Source: Candidatus Colinaster equi (GTDB lineage Bacteria > Bacillota > Clostridia > Lachnospirales > Lachnospiraceae). From it: a DNA stretch of 44,353 bases. The notes under the pieces are model-generated. The model did no database searches. It saw only the letters and a program-made list of their open reading frames with translations, and was not told the DNA's origin. The position numbers and the translations under genes are program-made. Of the stretch, positions 8,301 to 16,785 are shown in pieces (the stretch's first letter is position 1; each line of letters opens with the position of its first letter). The DNA is taken from positions 1 to 44,353 of the forward strand of contig JAGHVF010000048.1 of the NCBI GenBank assembly GCA_018064425.1. The letters are read 5' to 3'.

Positions 8301-9546
8301 CGGTATTGAGGGCGTTACATTTAGCGTGGCGACGGCAATGTCGGAGATGGATTCGCTTTTCGGCGCGGGCCTGAGTGTTGATATCTACGGCAATGACATT
8401 GATGAACTGCTTAAGGTAAGTGAAGATGTTATGGAGATTGTTGATCAGGTAGACGGTTATATTGATATAAGTAACGGACAGGAGGATGCGGATAAAGTAA
8501 TCCACCTTGCAATTGATAAGAATAAGGCAATGAGCCTTGGATTGTCCGTGGCACAGATATATGAAGGCATTGCATCCAAGACTACATTGTCTGCGGATTC
8601 TGTGAAGATTAATATTGACGGAATAGATATGAAGGTCAAGATAGTGGATGAGATGGAACCGCTTACCAAGGAAAACCTCATGGACTATTCATATACTGTG
8701 GAAGTAACGGATGATGATGGCGATAAAGTAACACAAGAACACAAATTAGCTGAATTTGCAACCGTTGAAATAAGAGACGGTATTAATGCGATAAACAGAG
8801 AGAATCAGAATAGATATATTACTGTTACGGCGGGTGTTGATGAAGGCTACAATACAACGCTGCTTACAAGACAGCTCAAGCCGCTTATTGAGAATTATAA
8901 AGCACCTAATGGTGTAGAGATTGATTTGGGCGGTGAGTATGATTCGGTTGTAGAGATGCTTAAGCAGATGGCACTTGTTATTGCCCTTGGCCTTGCATTC
9001 ATTTACCTGGTTATGGTTGCTCAGTTCCAGAGTTTGCTTAGTCCGTTTATCGTCATGTTTACCATACCGCTTGCATTTACCGGCGGATTGTTGGCACTCT
9101 GGTGCACCGGTGAAAATCTGTCGACTCTCAGTATTATGGGATTCGTAGTCTTAATGGGAACCGTAGTTAACAACGGTATTGTGTTTGTTGATTACACCAA
9201 TCAGCTGCGTAAGCAGGGACTTGACAGGAAGACGGCACTTATTGCTACAGGTAAAACAAGAATGAGACCTATTCTTATGACTGCTCTTACTACCATTTTG
9301 GCCGAGTCAAATCTGATTTTCGGCGACGATATGGGAGCACAGCTCGGAAGAGGTATGGCACTTGTTATTGCAGGTGGTCTGGCGTATGCAACATTGATGA
9401 CGTTGTTTATTATACCGGTTATGTATGATATCTTATTCAAGAAACAACCGCTTGACGTTGATACGGGTAGCGAGGATTTGGATGATGCGGTTGATGATGC
9501 GGCAGAGTATATTGAAAGTACTAAGAAATTGACTTCCGCAAACTGA
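5371..9546 (+). CDS. RND-family (AcrB/SwrC-like) exporter with large coiled-coil insert
   Basis: This 1391-residue membrane protein has the duplicated RND plan: a first transmembrane helix at about residues 10-30, a periplasm-type loop, then a helix bundle from about residue 670 containing GMLVDNSIVVIEN (Asp738 is in the proton-relay position), and a second half ending in another bundle from about residue 1190. RND exporters usually have about 1030-1050 residues. The excess lies at residues 200-530: a heptad-rich coiled coil, an EF-hand loop DADSDGNLSADE at residues 343-354, and a second helical arm with repeated DG-xxxxx units near 465-510. It probably uses proton motive force to export lipids, peptides or drugs. 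The ATG at 5371 follows GTGAGGAT; 5344 lies inside the pyk terminator. No adaptor protein gene adjoins it. Confidence 0.88.
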   Translation: MHKFSVKKPFTILVAVIATLILGGVSVAKMQLDLLPEISLPYLLVITTYPGASASKVEAEICEPMEGALGTINGVKNIYSVCNENYGMVQLEFLDDTDIDSAMVKVSSALNTLESTLPEECGTPSIMELGTDMLASEYLGISKEGMSIEELSQFTEDKIVPEFERLDGVANVTSLGLVEKTVQIELNKDKVDVLNDKILATMDDAFADAVEQLEDAKKQLEDSKEKLDDSKADLIEAQSDLEDNKKDLADGRRELDDSVAELDDKQKELDSNKEELKKQKEELEKKKKETYDKLSQASAIMDELKSYQTQLVSKKADLTSLQASKKAIDKAATDLLAYIPSLDADSDGNLSADELSPLSAGLSKLGLSISSLADKSISDVEGEVRSAADSKIDSYSKEIDALNVEIATTEAIISGYESELKALGYTYEDVERMKLEASAGFGSADAQMTIGETTLISAQASIDSAYDNIDDALKQLDDGQKAINDGQEKIDDGWKQLSDGEEQLSDGWEDYNDAVKTYEKQRAEAVKKANADDLLKLSTLAQIIYAQNFAMPAGYVDDELDNSWLVEVGDNFDAVEQLENSVLCNIHDVGDVKLSDVSDITIIDNADDSYVRYNGNQAVILSIFKSSTAGTNDVSKLCKAKIEELQNTYDDLSVMVLTDQGDYIDLIVKSVLQSMIIGAILAIIVLAIFLKDIKPTIVVAISIPLSVLAAFVCMYFAGISLNMLSLSGMALGIGMLVDNSIVVIENIYRLRSRGMEAPRAAVQGTKQVAGAIISSTLTTACVFLPMVYTTGMVNDLMTPMCLTIIFCLLASLIVSMSVAPAAASTILKNCTAKKHTLFDKVMVYYEKALDYCLRVKLVPIAVSIILLGLTAWQVVRMGIVMIPEMTVNQIEASVEMDENMDREECYAAADEIMDRLLAIEGVGDIGILNGGDEALFTGMSDTTSNFRNYSLMILTSNPKAGSDEIKSICKSMEECTAGIEGVTFSVATAMSEMDSLFGAGLSVDIYGNDIDELLKVSEDVMEIVDQVDGYIDISNGQEDADKVIHLAIDKNKAMSLGLSVAQIYEGIASKTTLSADSVKINIDGIDMKVKIVDEMEPLTKENLMDYSYTVEVTDDDGDKVTQEHKLAEFATVEIRDGINAINRENQNRYITVTAGVDEGYNTTLLTRQLKPLIENYKAPNGVEIDLGGEYDSVVEMLKQMALVIALGLAFIYLVMVAQFQSLLSPFIVMFTIPLAFTGGLLALWCTGENLSTLSIMGFVVLMGTVVNNGIVFVDYTNQLRKQGLDRKTALIATGKTRMRPILMTALTTILAESNLIFGDDMGAQLGRGMALVIAGGLAYATLMTLFIIPVMYDILFKKQPLDVDTGSEDLDDAVDDAAEYIESTKKLTSAN
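6397..6432 (+). other. EF-hand calcium-binding loop motif inside the RND insert
   Basis: The twelve residues DADSDGNLSADE fit the EF-hand loop with Asp at positions 1, 3 and 5, Gly at 6, Asn at 7, Leu at 8, Ser at 9 and Glu at 12. The flanks are predicted helical. It is a single loop, as in dockerin-like calcium sites, not a paired EF-hand. Confidence 0.7.
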
Positions 9547-9564
9547 TTTTTGTGCATTTTTACC

Positions 9565-9593
9565 TTGCATGCGTATTGTTTTAGTGCTAGTAT
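9565..9593 (+). promoter_or_regulatory. Promoter of the rimP-nusA-infB operon
   Basis: TTGCAT at 9565-9570 and TAGTAT at 9588-9593 are 17 bp apart, with TGC before the -10 giving an extended element. The start point would be near 9600, leaving a leader of about 100 nt that contains the hairpin at 9623. Confidence 0.6.
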
Positions 9594-9622
9594 ATTTATG
9601 AACTTAATAATGCTTAGTAGTA

Positions 9623-9648
9623 GGGTGAACCAAGCGGTTCACCCTTTT
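9623..9648 (+). terminator. Leader hairpin with U-tract (attenuator candidate) before rimP
   Basis: A perfect 9-bp stem GGGTGAACC / GGTTCACCC with loop AAGC is followed by four T's. It may simply end the RND transcript, but it lies downstream of the rimP promoter candidate and 50 nt before rimP, so it may also attenuate the nusA operon. Confidence 0.75.
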
Positions 9649-9698
9649 GCATTGTTAAATATAGAATACAATTGAATACAGAAAGAGGTGAATCACAA

Positions 9699-10160
9699 TT
9701 GTCTAGAAAAGACTATGAGACACGAACAGAAGAACTGCTTTGTCCAATCGTAGAAGAATACGGCGTCAGAATATATGATGTTGAATACGTTAAAGAAGGC
9801 AGTGATTTCTACCTGAGAGCTTATATTGACAAAGACGGTGGCGTGACCATTGATGATTGCGAGAATGTCAGTAGAGCACTCAATGTACGACTTGATGAAG
9901 AAGATTTCATTAAGGATGCTTACATTTTGGAAGTGAGCAGCCCGGGACTCGGAAGAAAATTGAGTCGCGACAGACATTTTATTAACAGCATGGGCAGTGA
10001 AGTTGAACTTAAGACTTATAAGCCTATCGATAAGAACAAAGAATTTGTAGGAATACTTACGGGTTATGAAGATGGTAATGTAACACTTAACATTGATAAC
10101 AAGTTAGTGACCTTTAACAAAGAAGATATTGCAAACGTAAAACTTACACTTGATTTTTAA
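9699..10160 (+). CDS. rimP: Ribosome maturation factor RimP
   Basis: RimP helps assemble the 30S ribosomal subunit. The 153-residue protein has the usual two-domain form, with YDVEYVKEGSDFYLRAYID, the DCENVSRALN segment, VSSPGLGRKL and a C-terminal Sm-like barrel. The TTG start at 9699 is chosen because AGAGGTG at 9684-9690 is 8 nt upstream and the product begins MSRKDYETRTEELL; an upstream TTG at 9672 would add nine residues but lacks a ribosome site. It opens the conserved rimP-nusA-infB operon, 27 bp before nusA. Confidence 0.93.
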   Translation: MSRKDYETRTEELLCPIVEEYGVRIYDVEYVKEGSDFYLRAYIDKDGGVTIDDCENVSRALNVRLDEEDFIKDAYILEVSSPGLGRKLSRDRHFINSMGSEVELKTYKPIDKNKEFVGILTGYEDGNVTLNIDNKLVTFNKEDIANVKLTLDF

Positions 10161-10187
10161 ACGAGGAATAGGAGGAATAGAAAAAAG

Positions 10188-11336
10188 ATGAATAAGGAAT
10201 TAGTGGAAGCACTTAGTATACTGGAAAGTGAGAAGGAAATCAGCAAAGAGACTCTTTTCAAGGCAATTGAGGAGTCATTGCTTATTGCATGTAAGAATCA
10301 CTTTGGCAAAGCAGATAATGTAAAAGTTGAGATTGACAGAGAGACAGGCGATTTTCTGTGTTATGCGGAAAAGACTGTAGTGGAGTCTGCTGATGAAGTA
10401 GAAGACGACCTTGAGCAGATTGTACTTGAGGATGCTGTTAAAGTAACAAAGAAAGCTAAAGTCGGTGATGTAATTAAGGTTGAGATTAAGTCTAAGGAAT
10501 TTGGACGTATTGCCATTCAGATAGCTAAGAACGTTATCTTGCAGAAGATTCGTGAGGAAGAGCGTAATGTTATCTATAATCAGTTCAATGATAAAGAGAA
10601 GACTGTTGTAACAGGTATTGTACAGCGTTATGTAGGTAAGAACATTTCTATTAATCTTGGTAAGGCAGATGCATTGCTTAATGAGAGCGAGCAGGTATCT
10701 ACAGAGAGATTCAAGGCTACAGAGAGAATTAAGGTATATATCGTAGAAGTTAAGAATACACCAAAGGGACCACGTATTCTTGTTAGCCGTACACATCCTG
10801 AGCTTGTTAAGAAGTTGTTTGAATCAGAAGTTGCCGAGATTCAGGACGGTACTGTAGAAATAAAGAGTATTGCAAGAGAAGCCGGCAGCAGAACAAAGAT
10901 GGCTGTATGGAGCAACAATCCTAATGTTGATCCTGTCGGAGCTTGTGTTGGTATGAACGGTGCAAGAGTAAATTCAATCGTTGATGAACTTAAGGGCGAG
11001 AAGATTGATATCGTTTGCTGGGATGATAACCCGGGTAATCTTATTCAGAATGCATTGTCACCGGCTAAGATTGTTGCAGTTTTTGCCGATCCTGAAGAGA
11101 AGACTGCAAAGGTAGTCGTACCGGATTATCAGTTGTCATTGGCAATCGGTAAGGAAGGACAGAATGCAAGACTTGCCGCAAGACTTACAGGCTACAAGAT
11201 TGATATTAAGAGTGAGACTCAGGCCAAGGATGCACCGGGATTCCGTTATGAAGATTATGCGGATGAATGGGATGATGAAGATGAAGAAGGCTACGAAGGT
11301 GAATACGAGATAGAGGAAGAAAACGTTAACGAGTAA
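10188..11336 (+). CDS. nusA: Transcription termination/antitermination factor NusA
   Basis: NusA binds RNA polymerase and modulates pausing, termination and antitermination. The 382-residue protein shows the N-terminal polymerase-binding domain (residues 1-130), an S1 domain (about 135-200) and two KH domains, the second marked by SLAIGKEGQNARLAARLTG. It ends in an acidic Glu/Asp/Tyr tail in place of the extra acidic repeats of proteobacterial NusA, as is normal in Bacillota. A strong AGGAGG lies before the ATG. The next gene starts 33 bp downstream, with no ylxR between. Confidence 0.97.
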   Translation: MNKELVEALSILESEKEISKETLFKAIEESLLIACKNHFGKADNVKVEIDRETGDFLCYAEKTVVESADEVEDDLEQIVLEDAVKVTKKAKVGDVIKVEIKSKEFGRIAIQIAKNVILQKIREEERNVIYNQFNDKEKTVVTGIVQRYVGKNISINLGKADALLNESEQVSTERFKATERIKVYIVEVKNTPKGPRILVSRTHPELVKKLFESEVAEIQDGTVEIKSIAREAGSRTKMAVWSNNPNVDPVGACVGMNGARVNSIVDELKGEKIDIVCWDDNPGNLIQNALSPAKIVAVFADPEEKTAKVVVPDYQLSLAIGKEGQNARLAARLTGYKIDIKSETQAKDAPGFRYEDYADEWDDEDEEGYEGEYEIEEENVNE

Positions 11337-11369
11337 TTCATTGTAGTAGATATGCGGAGGCATAAGACT

Positions 11370-11696
11370 GTGACAGATAAGATTTTATCGATGCTTGGTA
11401 TAGCGCAGAAGGGCCGCATGGTAGTAAGCGGCGAGTTTTGCGTAGACAAGGCAATCAAAGAAGGAAGTGCAAAACTGTGTATAGTGGCAGATGACGCTTC
11501 CGATAATACGACAAAAGCGTTCTATAACAGTTGTGCATATTATCATGTGCCGTGTGTAAAGTATTCGAATAAGGAGTCGCTTGGAAGAGCACTCGGTAAA
11601 GAGTCGAGAGCAACCCTGGCGCTTACGGATGAGAAAATGGCGGCGTCGATTATCGTTAAATTGGAACAGTTGAATGTCAATGTCACGAAGGCATAA
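11370..11696 (+). CDS. L7Ae/L30e-family RNA-binding protein (YlxQ-like)
   Basis: This 108-residue protein has the L7Ae/L30e/Gadd45 pattern: SMLGIAQKGRMVVSGEF, then a strand with IVADDAS, and a C-terminal VKYSNKESLGRALG. Members bind kink-turn RNA and usually sit between ylxR and infB. The GTG at 11370 is preferred over ATG 11352 because GGAGG at 11356-11360 overlaps the start of the longer frame and is well spaced for the GTG. It lies 27 bp before infB in the same operon. Confidence 0.88.
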   Translation: MTDKILSMLGIAQKGRMVVSGEFCVDKAIKEGSAKLCIVADDASDNTTKAFYNSCAYYHVPCVKYSNKESLGRALGKESRATLALTDEKMAASIIVKLEQLNVNVTKA

Positions 11697-11723
11697 TGAT
11701 TCGTGATACTAAGGAGGAAATAA

Positions 11724-14510
11724 ATGGCTAAAATAAAAGTATCGGCTTTGGCAAAGGAACTTGGTGTACAGAGTAAAGATATAGTTAATTTTTTACATGA
11801 ACAGGGATATACCGAGATTACACATGCCAATAATATAGAAGATGAACAGATTGATAAAGTAAAGAGCAAATTCGGCGGAGCAAGTGAAGCTAAGCCGGAA
11901 GCAAAGAAGGAATCAAAGGCAGAAGCACCAAAGACTGAGGCACCAAAGGCAGAAGCACCAAAGGCAGAAGCACCAAAGGCTGAGGCACCAAAGGCAGAAG
12001 ATGCTCCTATGAAGAAAAAGAAAAAGAGCATTATTATTGTCAGCAATTCAGGCAATTCAAAGATGCATAACGGTGCAAGACCTGCTGCACAGGCGGGTGC
12101 TCCGCAGGGTAGAAAGCCTATGCAAAATACGTCTAAGCCTGTAGTACTCGGACCTAACCAGATGATTAATAAGGCTACCGGAAAAGTAATGGAGATGTTG
12201 CCTCCTAAGAAGGCCGAAGTTGAGGAGAAGGTTGTAAATAACAATGAAGAGACTGTGGCACAGGAGAATACTGCAGCAGAGAACAGACAGTCTCGTCCTC
12301 AGAACAATGACAGACCAAGAGGAGACAGAAATTATGGTGCAGGCAGAGAACAGGGAGATGCTAAAGACAGCAGACAGCCGCAAGAGAGCAGGGGTAACAG
12401 AGACTTTGCGAATGGAAATCGTAACGGTCAGACTAATAACCGCTCTAATTTCAGGGATAACGGCAATAAGGACGGTAATAACCGTTATAATAACTCTTCT
12501 GACCGCAGTCAGGGAGGCAATGGAAGACAGAACGATAGATCCTTTGGTAATAAAGGAAATCAGGACAGGAACAGATCGTTTGCAGCACCGGATATACCGA
12601 CAGGCAAGAACGGTTCGCAGTCTGATAACAGAAGAAAAGATCAGAACAAGGACAGAAGATCTAAGAAGGATGCTCTGTACGAAGACGTTGAGATTAAGAA
12701 CAAGAATAAAGCAGGTAGATTCATTAAGCCTGAGAAGAAAGAAGAAGTAGTTGAAGAAATCAAGGTCATTACAATTCCTGAAGTACTTACAATCAAAGAA
12801 CTTGCGGATAAGATGAAGATGCAGCCTTCGGCAATTGTTAAGAAGCTCTTTATGCAGGGACAGATTGTTACCGTTAATCAGGAGATATCTTACGAAGATG
12901 CAGAGAATATCGCTATCGAGTTCGATATTATGTGTGAGAAGGAGATACAGGTAGATGTAATCGAAGAACTTCTCAAAGAGGATGATGAAGCTGAAGATAA
13001 GCTTGTTGAAAGAGCACCTGTTATCTGCGTAATGGGTCATGTCGATCACGGTAAGACTTCACTCCTTGATGCTATAAGAAAAACTAATGTAACAGACAGA
13101 GAAGCAGGCGGTATTACACAGCATATCGGTGCATATACTGTAAAGGTCGGTGAGCGTAAGATTACATTCCTGGATACACCGGGACATGAAGCTTTTACAG
13201 CAATGCGTATGCGTGGAGCCAATGCAACAGATATTGCTATTTTGGTTGTTGCTGCCGATGACGGTGTAATGCCTCAGACAGTAGAAGCCATCAATCATGC
13301 AAAAGCTGCCGGAATTGAGATAATCGTAGCAGTTAACAAGATTGATAAGCCAAGCGCCAACATAGATAAGGTTAAGCAGGAATTGGCCGAATATGAGCTT
13401 ATTCCGGAAGATTGGGGCGGAAGCACGGTATTTGCTCCCGTATCTGCAAAGAGCGGTGAAGGTATCAAGGAACTTCTTGATATGGTACTTCTTACAGCAG
13501 ATATCCTTGAGCTTAAGGCCAATCCGAAGCGTAAAGCAAGAGGTCTTGTTATTGAGGCCGAGCTTGATAAAGGCCGCGGACCTGTTGCAACTATCTTAGT
13601 ACAGAAGGGAACACTCAAAGTCGGTGATTTCATTTCTGCAGGTGCAAGTCACGGTAAAGTAAGAGCCATGATTGATGATAAGGGTAAGAGAGTTAAGGAA
13701 GCAGGACCGTCTATACCGGTTGAGATTCTTGGTCTTAATGATGTACCTAATGCAGGTGAAGTATTTATTGCTCATGAGAATGATAAGACTGCTAAGCAGT
13801 TTGCCGATACATTCGTAGCTCAGAATAAGGTTAAGAAGCTTGAGGAAACAAAGAGCAAGATGAGTCTTGATGATGTATTTGCTCAGATTCAGGAAGGCAA
13901 TCTTAAGGAACTTGATCTTATTGTCAAGGCCGATGTTCAGGGTTCTGTAGAGGCTGTTAAGCAGAGTCTTGTAAAATTGTCGAACGAAGAAGTTGTTGTT
14001 AAATGTATACATGGCGGTGTTGGTGCAATCAACGAGTCGGATGTATCACTTGCCGCAGCATCCAATGCAATTATTATCGGTTTCAATGTTCGTATTGATG
14101 CAACAGCAAAAGATACTGCTGAGCGTGAAGGCGTAGAAGTGAAACTGTATAAGGTTATTTACCAGGCAATTGATGATGTTGAGTCGGCTATGAAGGGATT
14201 GCTTGATCCTGTATACGAAGAAAAAGTTATCGGTCATGCTGAGGTTAGACAGATATTCAAGGCATCAGCAGTCGGTAATATTGCCGGATCTTATGTGCTT
14301 GACGGCGTATTCAAGAGAGGCTGTAAAGTGCGTATTACAAGAGAGGGCGAGCAGATATTCGAAGGCGATCTTGCATCACTGAAGAGATTTAAGGATGATG
14401 TTAAGGAAGTTAAGGCAGGCTACGAGTGTGGTCTTGTATTTGACGGATTTGATAAGATGCAGGAACTTGATGTCGTAGAAGCTTATGAGATGGTCGAGGT
14501 ACCGAGATAG
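11724..14510 (+). CDS. infB: Translation initiation factor IF-2
   Basis: IF-2 is the GTPase that places initiator tRNA on the ribosome. The 928-residue protein has an IF2_N helix domain at residues 2-50 ([19 protein letters not shown]), a long low-complexity basic/acidic linker (about 55-330), a second IF2_N-like domain near 345-400, then the G domain with GHVDHGKT at 438-445, DTPGHEAF and NKID, and C-terminal beta-barrel domains. The linker includes five pentapeptides of the type KAEAP (residues 65-89) and a stretch rich in Asn, Arg, Gly and Asp. AAGGAGG precedes the ATG. Confidence 0.97.
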   Translation: MAKIKVSALAKELGVQSKDIVNFLHEQGYTEITHANNIEDEQIDKVKSKFGGASEAKPEAKKESKAEAPKTEAPKAEAPKAEAPKAEAPKAEDAPMKKKKKSIIIVSNSGNSKMHNGARPAAQAGAPQGRKPMQNTSKPVVLGPNQMINKATGKVMEMLPPKKAEVEEKVVNNNEETVAQENTAAENRQSRPQNNDRPRGDRNYGAGREQGDAKDSRQPQESRGNRDFANGNRNGQTNNRSNFRDNGNKDGNNRYNNSSDRSQGGNGRQNDRSFGNKGNQDRNRSFAAPDIPTGKNGSQSDNRRKDQNKDRRSKKDALYEDVEIKNKNKAGRFIKPEKKEEVVEEIKVITIPEVLTIKELADKMKMQPSAIVKKLFMQGQIVTVNQEISYEDAENIAIEFDIMCEKEIQVDVIEELLKEDDEAEDKLVERAPVICVMGHVDHGKTSLLDAIRKTNVTDREAGGITQHIGAYTVKVGERKITFLDTPGHEAFTAMRMRGANATDIAILVVAADDGVMPQTVEAINHAKAAGIEIIVAVNKIDKPSANIDKVKQELAEYELIPEDWGGSTVFAPVSAKSGEGIKELLDMVLLTADILELKANPKRKARGLVIEAELDKGRGPVATILVQKGTLKVGDFISAGASHGKVRAMIDDKGKRVKEAGPSIPVEILGLNDVPNAGEVFIAHENDKTAKQFADTFVAQNKVKKLEETKSKMSLDDVFAQIQEGNLKELDLIVKADVQGSVEAVKQSLVKLSNEEVVVKCIHGGVGAINESDVSLAAASNAIIIGFNVRIDATAKDTAEREGVEVKLYKVIYQAIDDVESAMKGLLDPVYEEKVIGHAEVRQIFKASAVGNIAGSYVLDGVFKRGCKVRITREGEQIFEGDLASLKRFKDDVKEVKAGYECGLVFDGFDKMQELDVVEAYEMVEVPR
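11916..11990 (+). repeat. 15-bp coding repeats in the IF-2 linker
   Basis: Five units of 15 bp encode [20 protein letters not shown] and KAEAP. They extend the disordered N-terminal linker; unit number may vary between strains. Confidence 0.8.
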
Positions 14511-14531
14511 GTAGACAGAATCGAGGCATTT

Positions 14532-14903
14532 ATGCGTAAAAACAGTGTAAAGAATTCAAGAGTTAACGGTGAAGTACAGAGAGTACTTGCCGAGATAATA
14601 AGAAGTGAAATAAAAGATCCCCGCGTACCGCAGTTTACATCTGTGGTAGCGGTGGAAGTAGCACCGGACCTTAAGACATGTAAAGCATTTATCAGCGTAC
14701 TCGGTGATGACGAAGCCGCAGAGAATGCACTTAAGGGCCTTAACAGTGCATCCGGATATATTCGTGCATGCTTAGCTAAAAAAATCAATTTGCGTAATAC
14801 TCCGGAGATTAGATTTACAATCGATCAGTCGATTGCATACGGTGTTAATATGTCTCATAAGATTGATGAGGTACTTGGTAACACTATGGAGAACGAGCAG
14901 TAG
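14532..14903 (+). CDS. rbfA: Ribosome-binding factor A
   Basis: RbfA binds the pre-30S subunit and helps 16S rRNA 5' end maturation. The 123-residue protein has the family's features: RVNGEVQRVLAEIIRSEIKDPRV at the start, VVAVEVAPDLKTCKAFISV in the middle and PEIRFTIDQSIAYG near the end, a single KH-type fold of normal length. It lies 21 bp after infB in the conserved order, with only a weak ribosome site, CGAGG. Confidence 0.95.
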   Translation: MRKNSVKNSRVNGEVQRVLAEIIRSEIKDPRVPQFTSVVAVEVAPDLKTCKAFISVLGDDEAAENALKGLNSASGYIRACLAKKINLRNTPEIRFTIDQSIAYGVNMSHKIDEVLGNTMENEQ

Positions 14904-14927
14904 TTTCTTTTGTATTGGGTAGAGAAT

Positions 14928-15878
14928 ATGGAAAGAATACTTGATGAAGTTAAGGAAGCAAAAAGCATAGGTATAACAGGACACATAAGACCTGACGGTG
15001 ATTGTGTCGGCGCTTGTATGGCAATGTACATGTATTTGAAAAAGTGCATGCCTTCGGATACTGTGATTGACATCATTATGGAAGAACCCGGGGAAATCTT
15101 TGATTGTATAAAAGATATCAAAGAACGAAAGGAATTTCCGAGACGTCAGCCGTATGATGTTTTCATGGTGATTGATACAACACATGACAGGATAGGAACG
15201 GCACTTCCGGGATTTGAAAAAGCTAAGAAGACGATTAATATTGATCATCATATAAGCAATTCGGGAGAGGGCGATGTAAGTTATATTCGTGCAGATGCCA
15301 GTTCGGCCAGCGAGTTGGTTTTTGAGCTGCTTGATAAGGATAAGCTGGATGATGATATAGCAATGGCGCTATATATCGGTATTATACATGATACCGGTGT
15401 GCTGCAATATTCCAATACTTCGCCAAAGACTTTGCGAGTTGTGGCAGATCTTTTGGAATACAAATTTGACTATCCGCACCTTATAGATTCGACATTCTAT
15501 CAGAAGACATATGTACAGAATCAGATTTTGGGACGAGTATTATCCGAGTCTATTGTTTTTATGAATGGTAAGTGTATTGTAGGCGGACTGGACAAAAAAA
15601 CGATGGATTTTTACGGTGTAAACAGTAATGATATGAGTGGTATAGTCAGTCAGCTTCGATATACGACAGGTACGGAAGTGGCTATTTTCATGTATGAGCT
15701 GGAAAGCCAGAAATGGAAAGTAAGTCTGAGAGCAAACGGTGATGTGGATGTATCGAAGGTAGCCGAATACTTCGGTGGCGGCGGACATGTTAAGGCATCC
15801 GGTTGCAATATATGCGGCAGCTTTTATGACGTGGTGAATAATCTGTCCGAAAGACTGGCACTTCAAATGGAATACTAG
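14928..15878 (+). CDS. nrnA: DHH-family phosphoesterase NrnA (oligoribonuclease / pAp phosphatase)
   Basis: NrnA degrades very short RNA (nanoRNA) and dephosphorylates pAp in Bacillota. The 316-residue protein has the DHH catalytic domain with GHIRPDGDCVGA, DTTHDR and NIDHHISN, then a DHHA1 domain with the GGGGHVKASG loop. Its place between rbfA and truB is conserved. ATG 14928 (MERILDEVKEAK) is chosen; an upstream TTG at 14910 would add six residues. The ribosome site is weak, and translation may couple with rbfA 24 bp upstream. Confidence 0.92.
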   Translation: MERILDEVKEAKSIGITGHIRPDGDCVGACMAMYMYLKKCMPSDTVIDIIMEEPGEIFDCIKDIKERKEFPRRQPYDVFMVIDTTHDRIGTALPGFEKAKKTINIDHHISNSGEGDVSYIRADASSASELVFELLDKDKLDDDIAMALYIGIIHDTGVLQYSNTSPKTLRVVADLLEYKFDYPHLIDSTFYQKTYVQNQILGRVLSESIVFMNGKCIVGGLDKKTMDFYGVNSNDMSGIVSQLRYTTGTEVAIFMYELESQKWKVSLRANGDVDVSKVAEYFGGGGHVKASGCNICGSFYDVVNNLSERLALQMEY

Positions 15879-15895
15879 GATTGAAAGAGGACCGG

Positions 15896-16783
15896 ATGAT
15901 TAACGGAATCATAAATGTATATAAGGAAGCCGGATATACATCTTTTGATGTGGTGGCAAAATTGCGTAAGATAACGCATCAAAAGAAAATAGGACATACG
16001 GGCACGCTGGATCCCGATGCTACGGGAGTATTGCCGGTATGCTTCGGCAATGCCACCAAACTCGTAGACCTTATGACAGACAAGCGCAAAGAGTATATTG
16101 CGACGATGGTACTTGGGAAGACGACCGATACATATGATATTTCGGGACAGGTGCTTGAAGAGAAAACGGTGAATTGTACGGTGGACGATGTAACTGCGAC
16201 AATAAATGAATTTGTCGGGGATATCATGCAAGTACCGCCTATGTACAGCGCACTTAAAGTAGACGGTAAAAAATTGTGCGATTTGGCAAGAGAAGGTAAG
16301 ACGGTAGAACGTAAAGCGCGCCCTGTTACAATATTTGCCATTGAGATACTTGATGTTGATTTGCCTAATATAAAAATGCGTGTGGAGTGTTCAAAGGGAA
16401 CTTATATAAGGTCACTTTGCTATGATATAGGACTAAGACTTGGCTGCGGCGGTACAATGACGTCTTTAATACGTACTCGTTCGGGTGCATTTGATATAGA
16501 ACATGCATACAAGCTTTCACAGATTGAGGAGTATGTTAATAGTGACAGTGTGAATGATATTGTACTTAACGTGGATGCCGTGTTTGAAGATTATGCATAT
16601 GCAACGGTATCGGGCGAGACTTTGAGACTGTGTCGTAACGGTAATACACTTTCAAAAAGTATGTTGCAGGTGATACCGGGCAAGGATAACACCAAAGTGC
16701 GAATATACGATGATAATGGGACATTCTTTGCTGTATATGAACTTAAGGGATCATATTACGGCGTGTATAAGATGTTTTTATAG
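15896..16783 (+). CDS. truB: tRNA pseudouridine(55) synthase TruB
   Basis: TruB converts U55 in the T-arm of tRNA to pseudouridine. The 295-residue protein has the catalytic motif GHTGTLDPDATGVLP with Asp39, the RKEYIATMVLG and YDISG segments, PPMYSALKVDGK and CSKGTYIRSL. The C-terminal region is a PUA-like extension. ATG 15896 is preferred over TTG 15881 because AAAGAGG at 15884-15890 is well spaced for it. Normal length and conserved neighbours. Confidence 0.95.
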   Translation: MINGIINVYKEAGYTSFDVVAKLRKITHQKKIGHTGTLDPDATGVLPVCFGNATKLVDLMTDKRKEYIATMVLGKTTDTYDISGQVLEEKTVNCTVDDVTATINEFVGDIMQVPPMYSALKVDGKKLCDLAREGKTVERKARPVTIFAIEILDVDLPNIKMRVECSKGTYIRSLCYDIGLRLGCGGTMTSLIRTRSGAFDIEHAYKLSQIEEYVNSDSVNDIVLNVDAVFEDYAYATVSGETLRLCRNGNTLSKSMLQVIPGKDNTKVRIYDDNGTFFAVYELKGSYYGVYKMFL

Positions 16784-16785
16784 AT

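Noticed and set aside
12057-13049. Long minus-strand open frame under infB
   Set aside because: Low-complexity shadow of the IF-2 gene, no ribosome site, no family.
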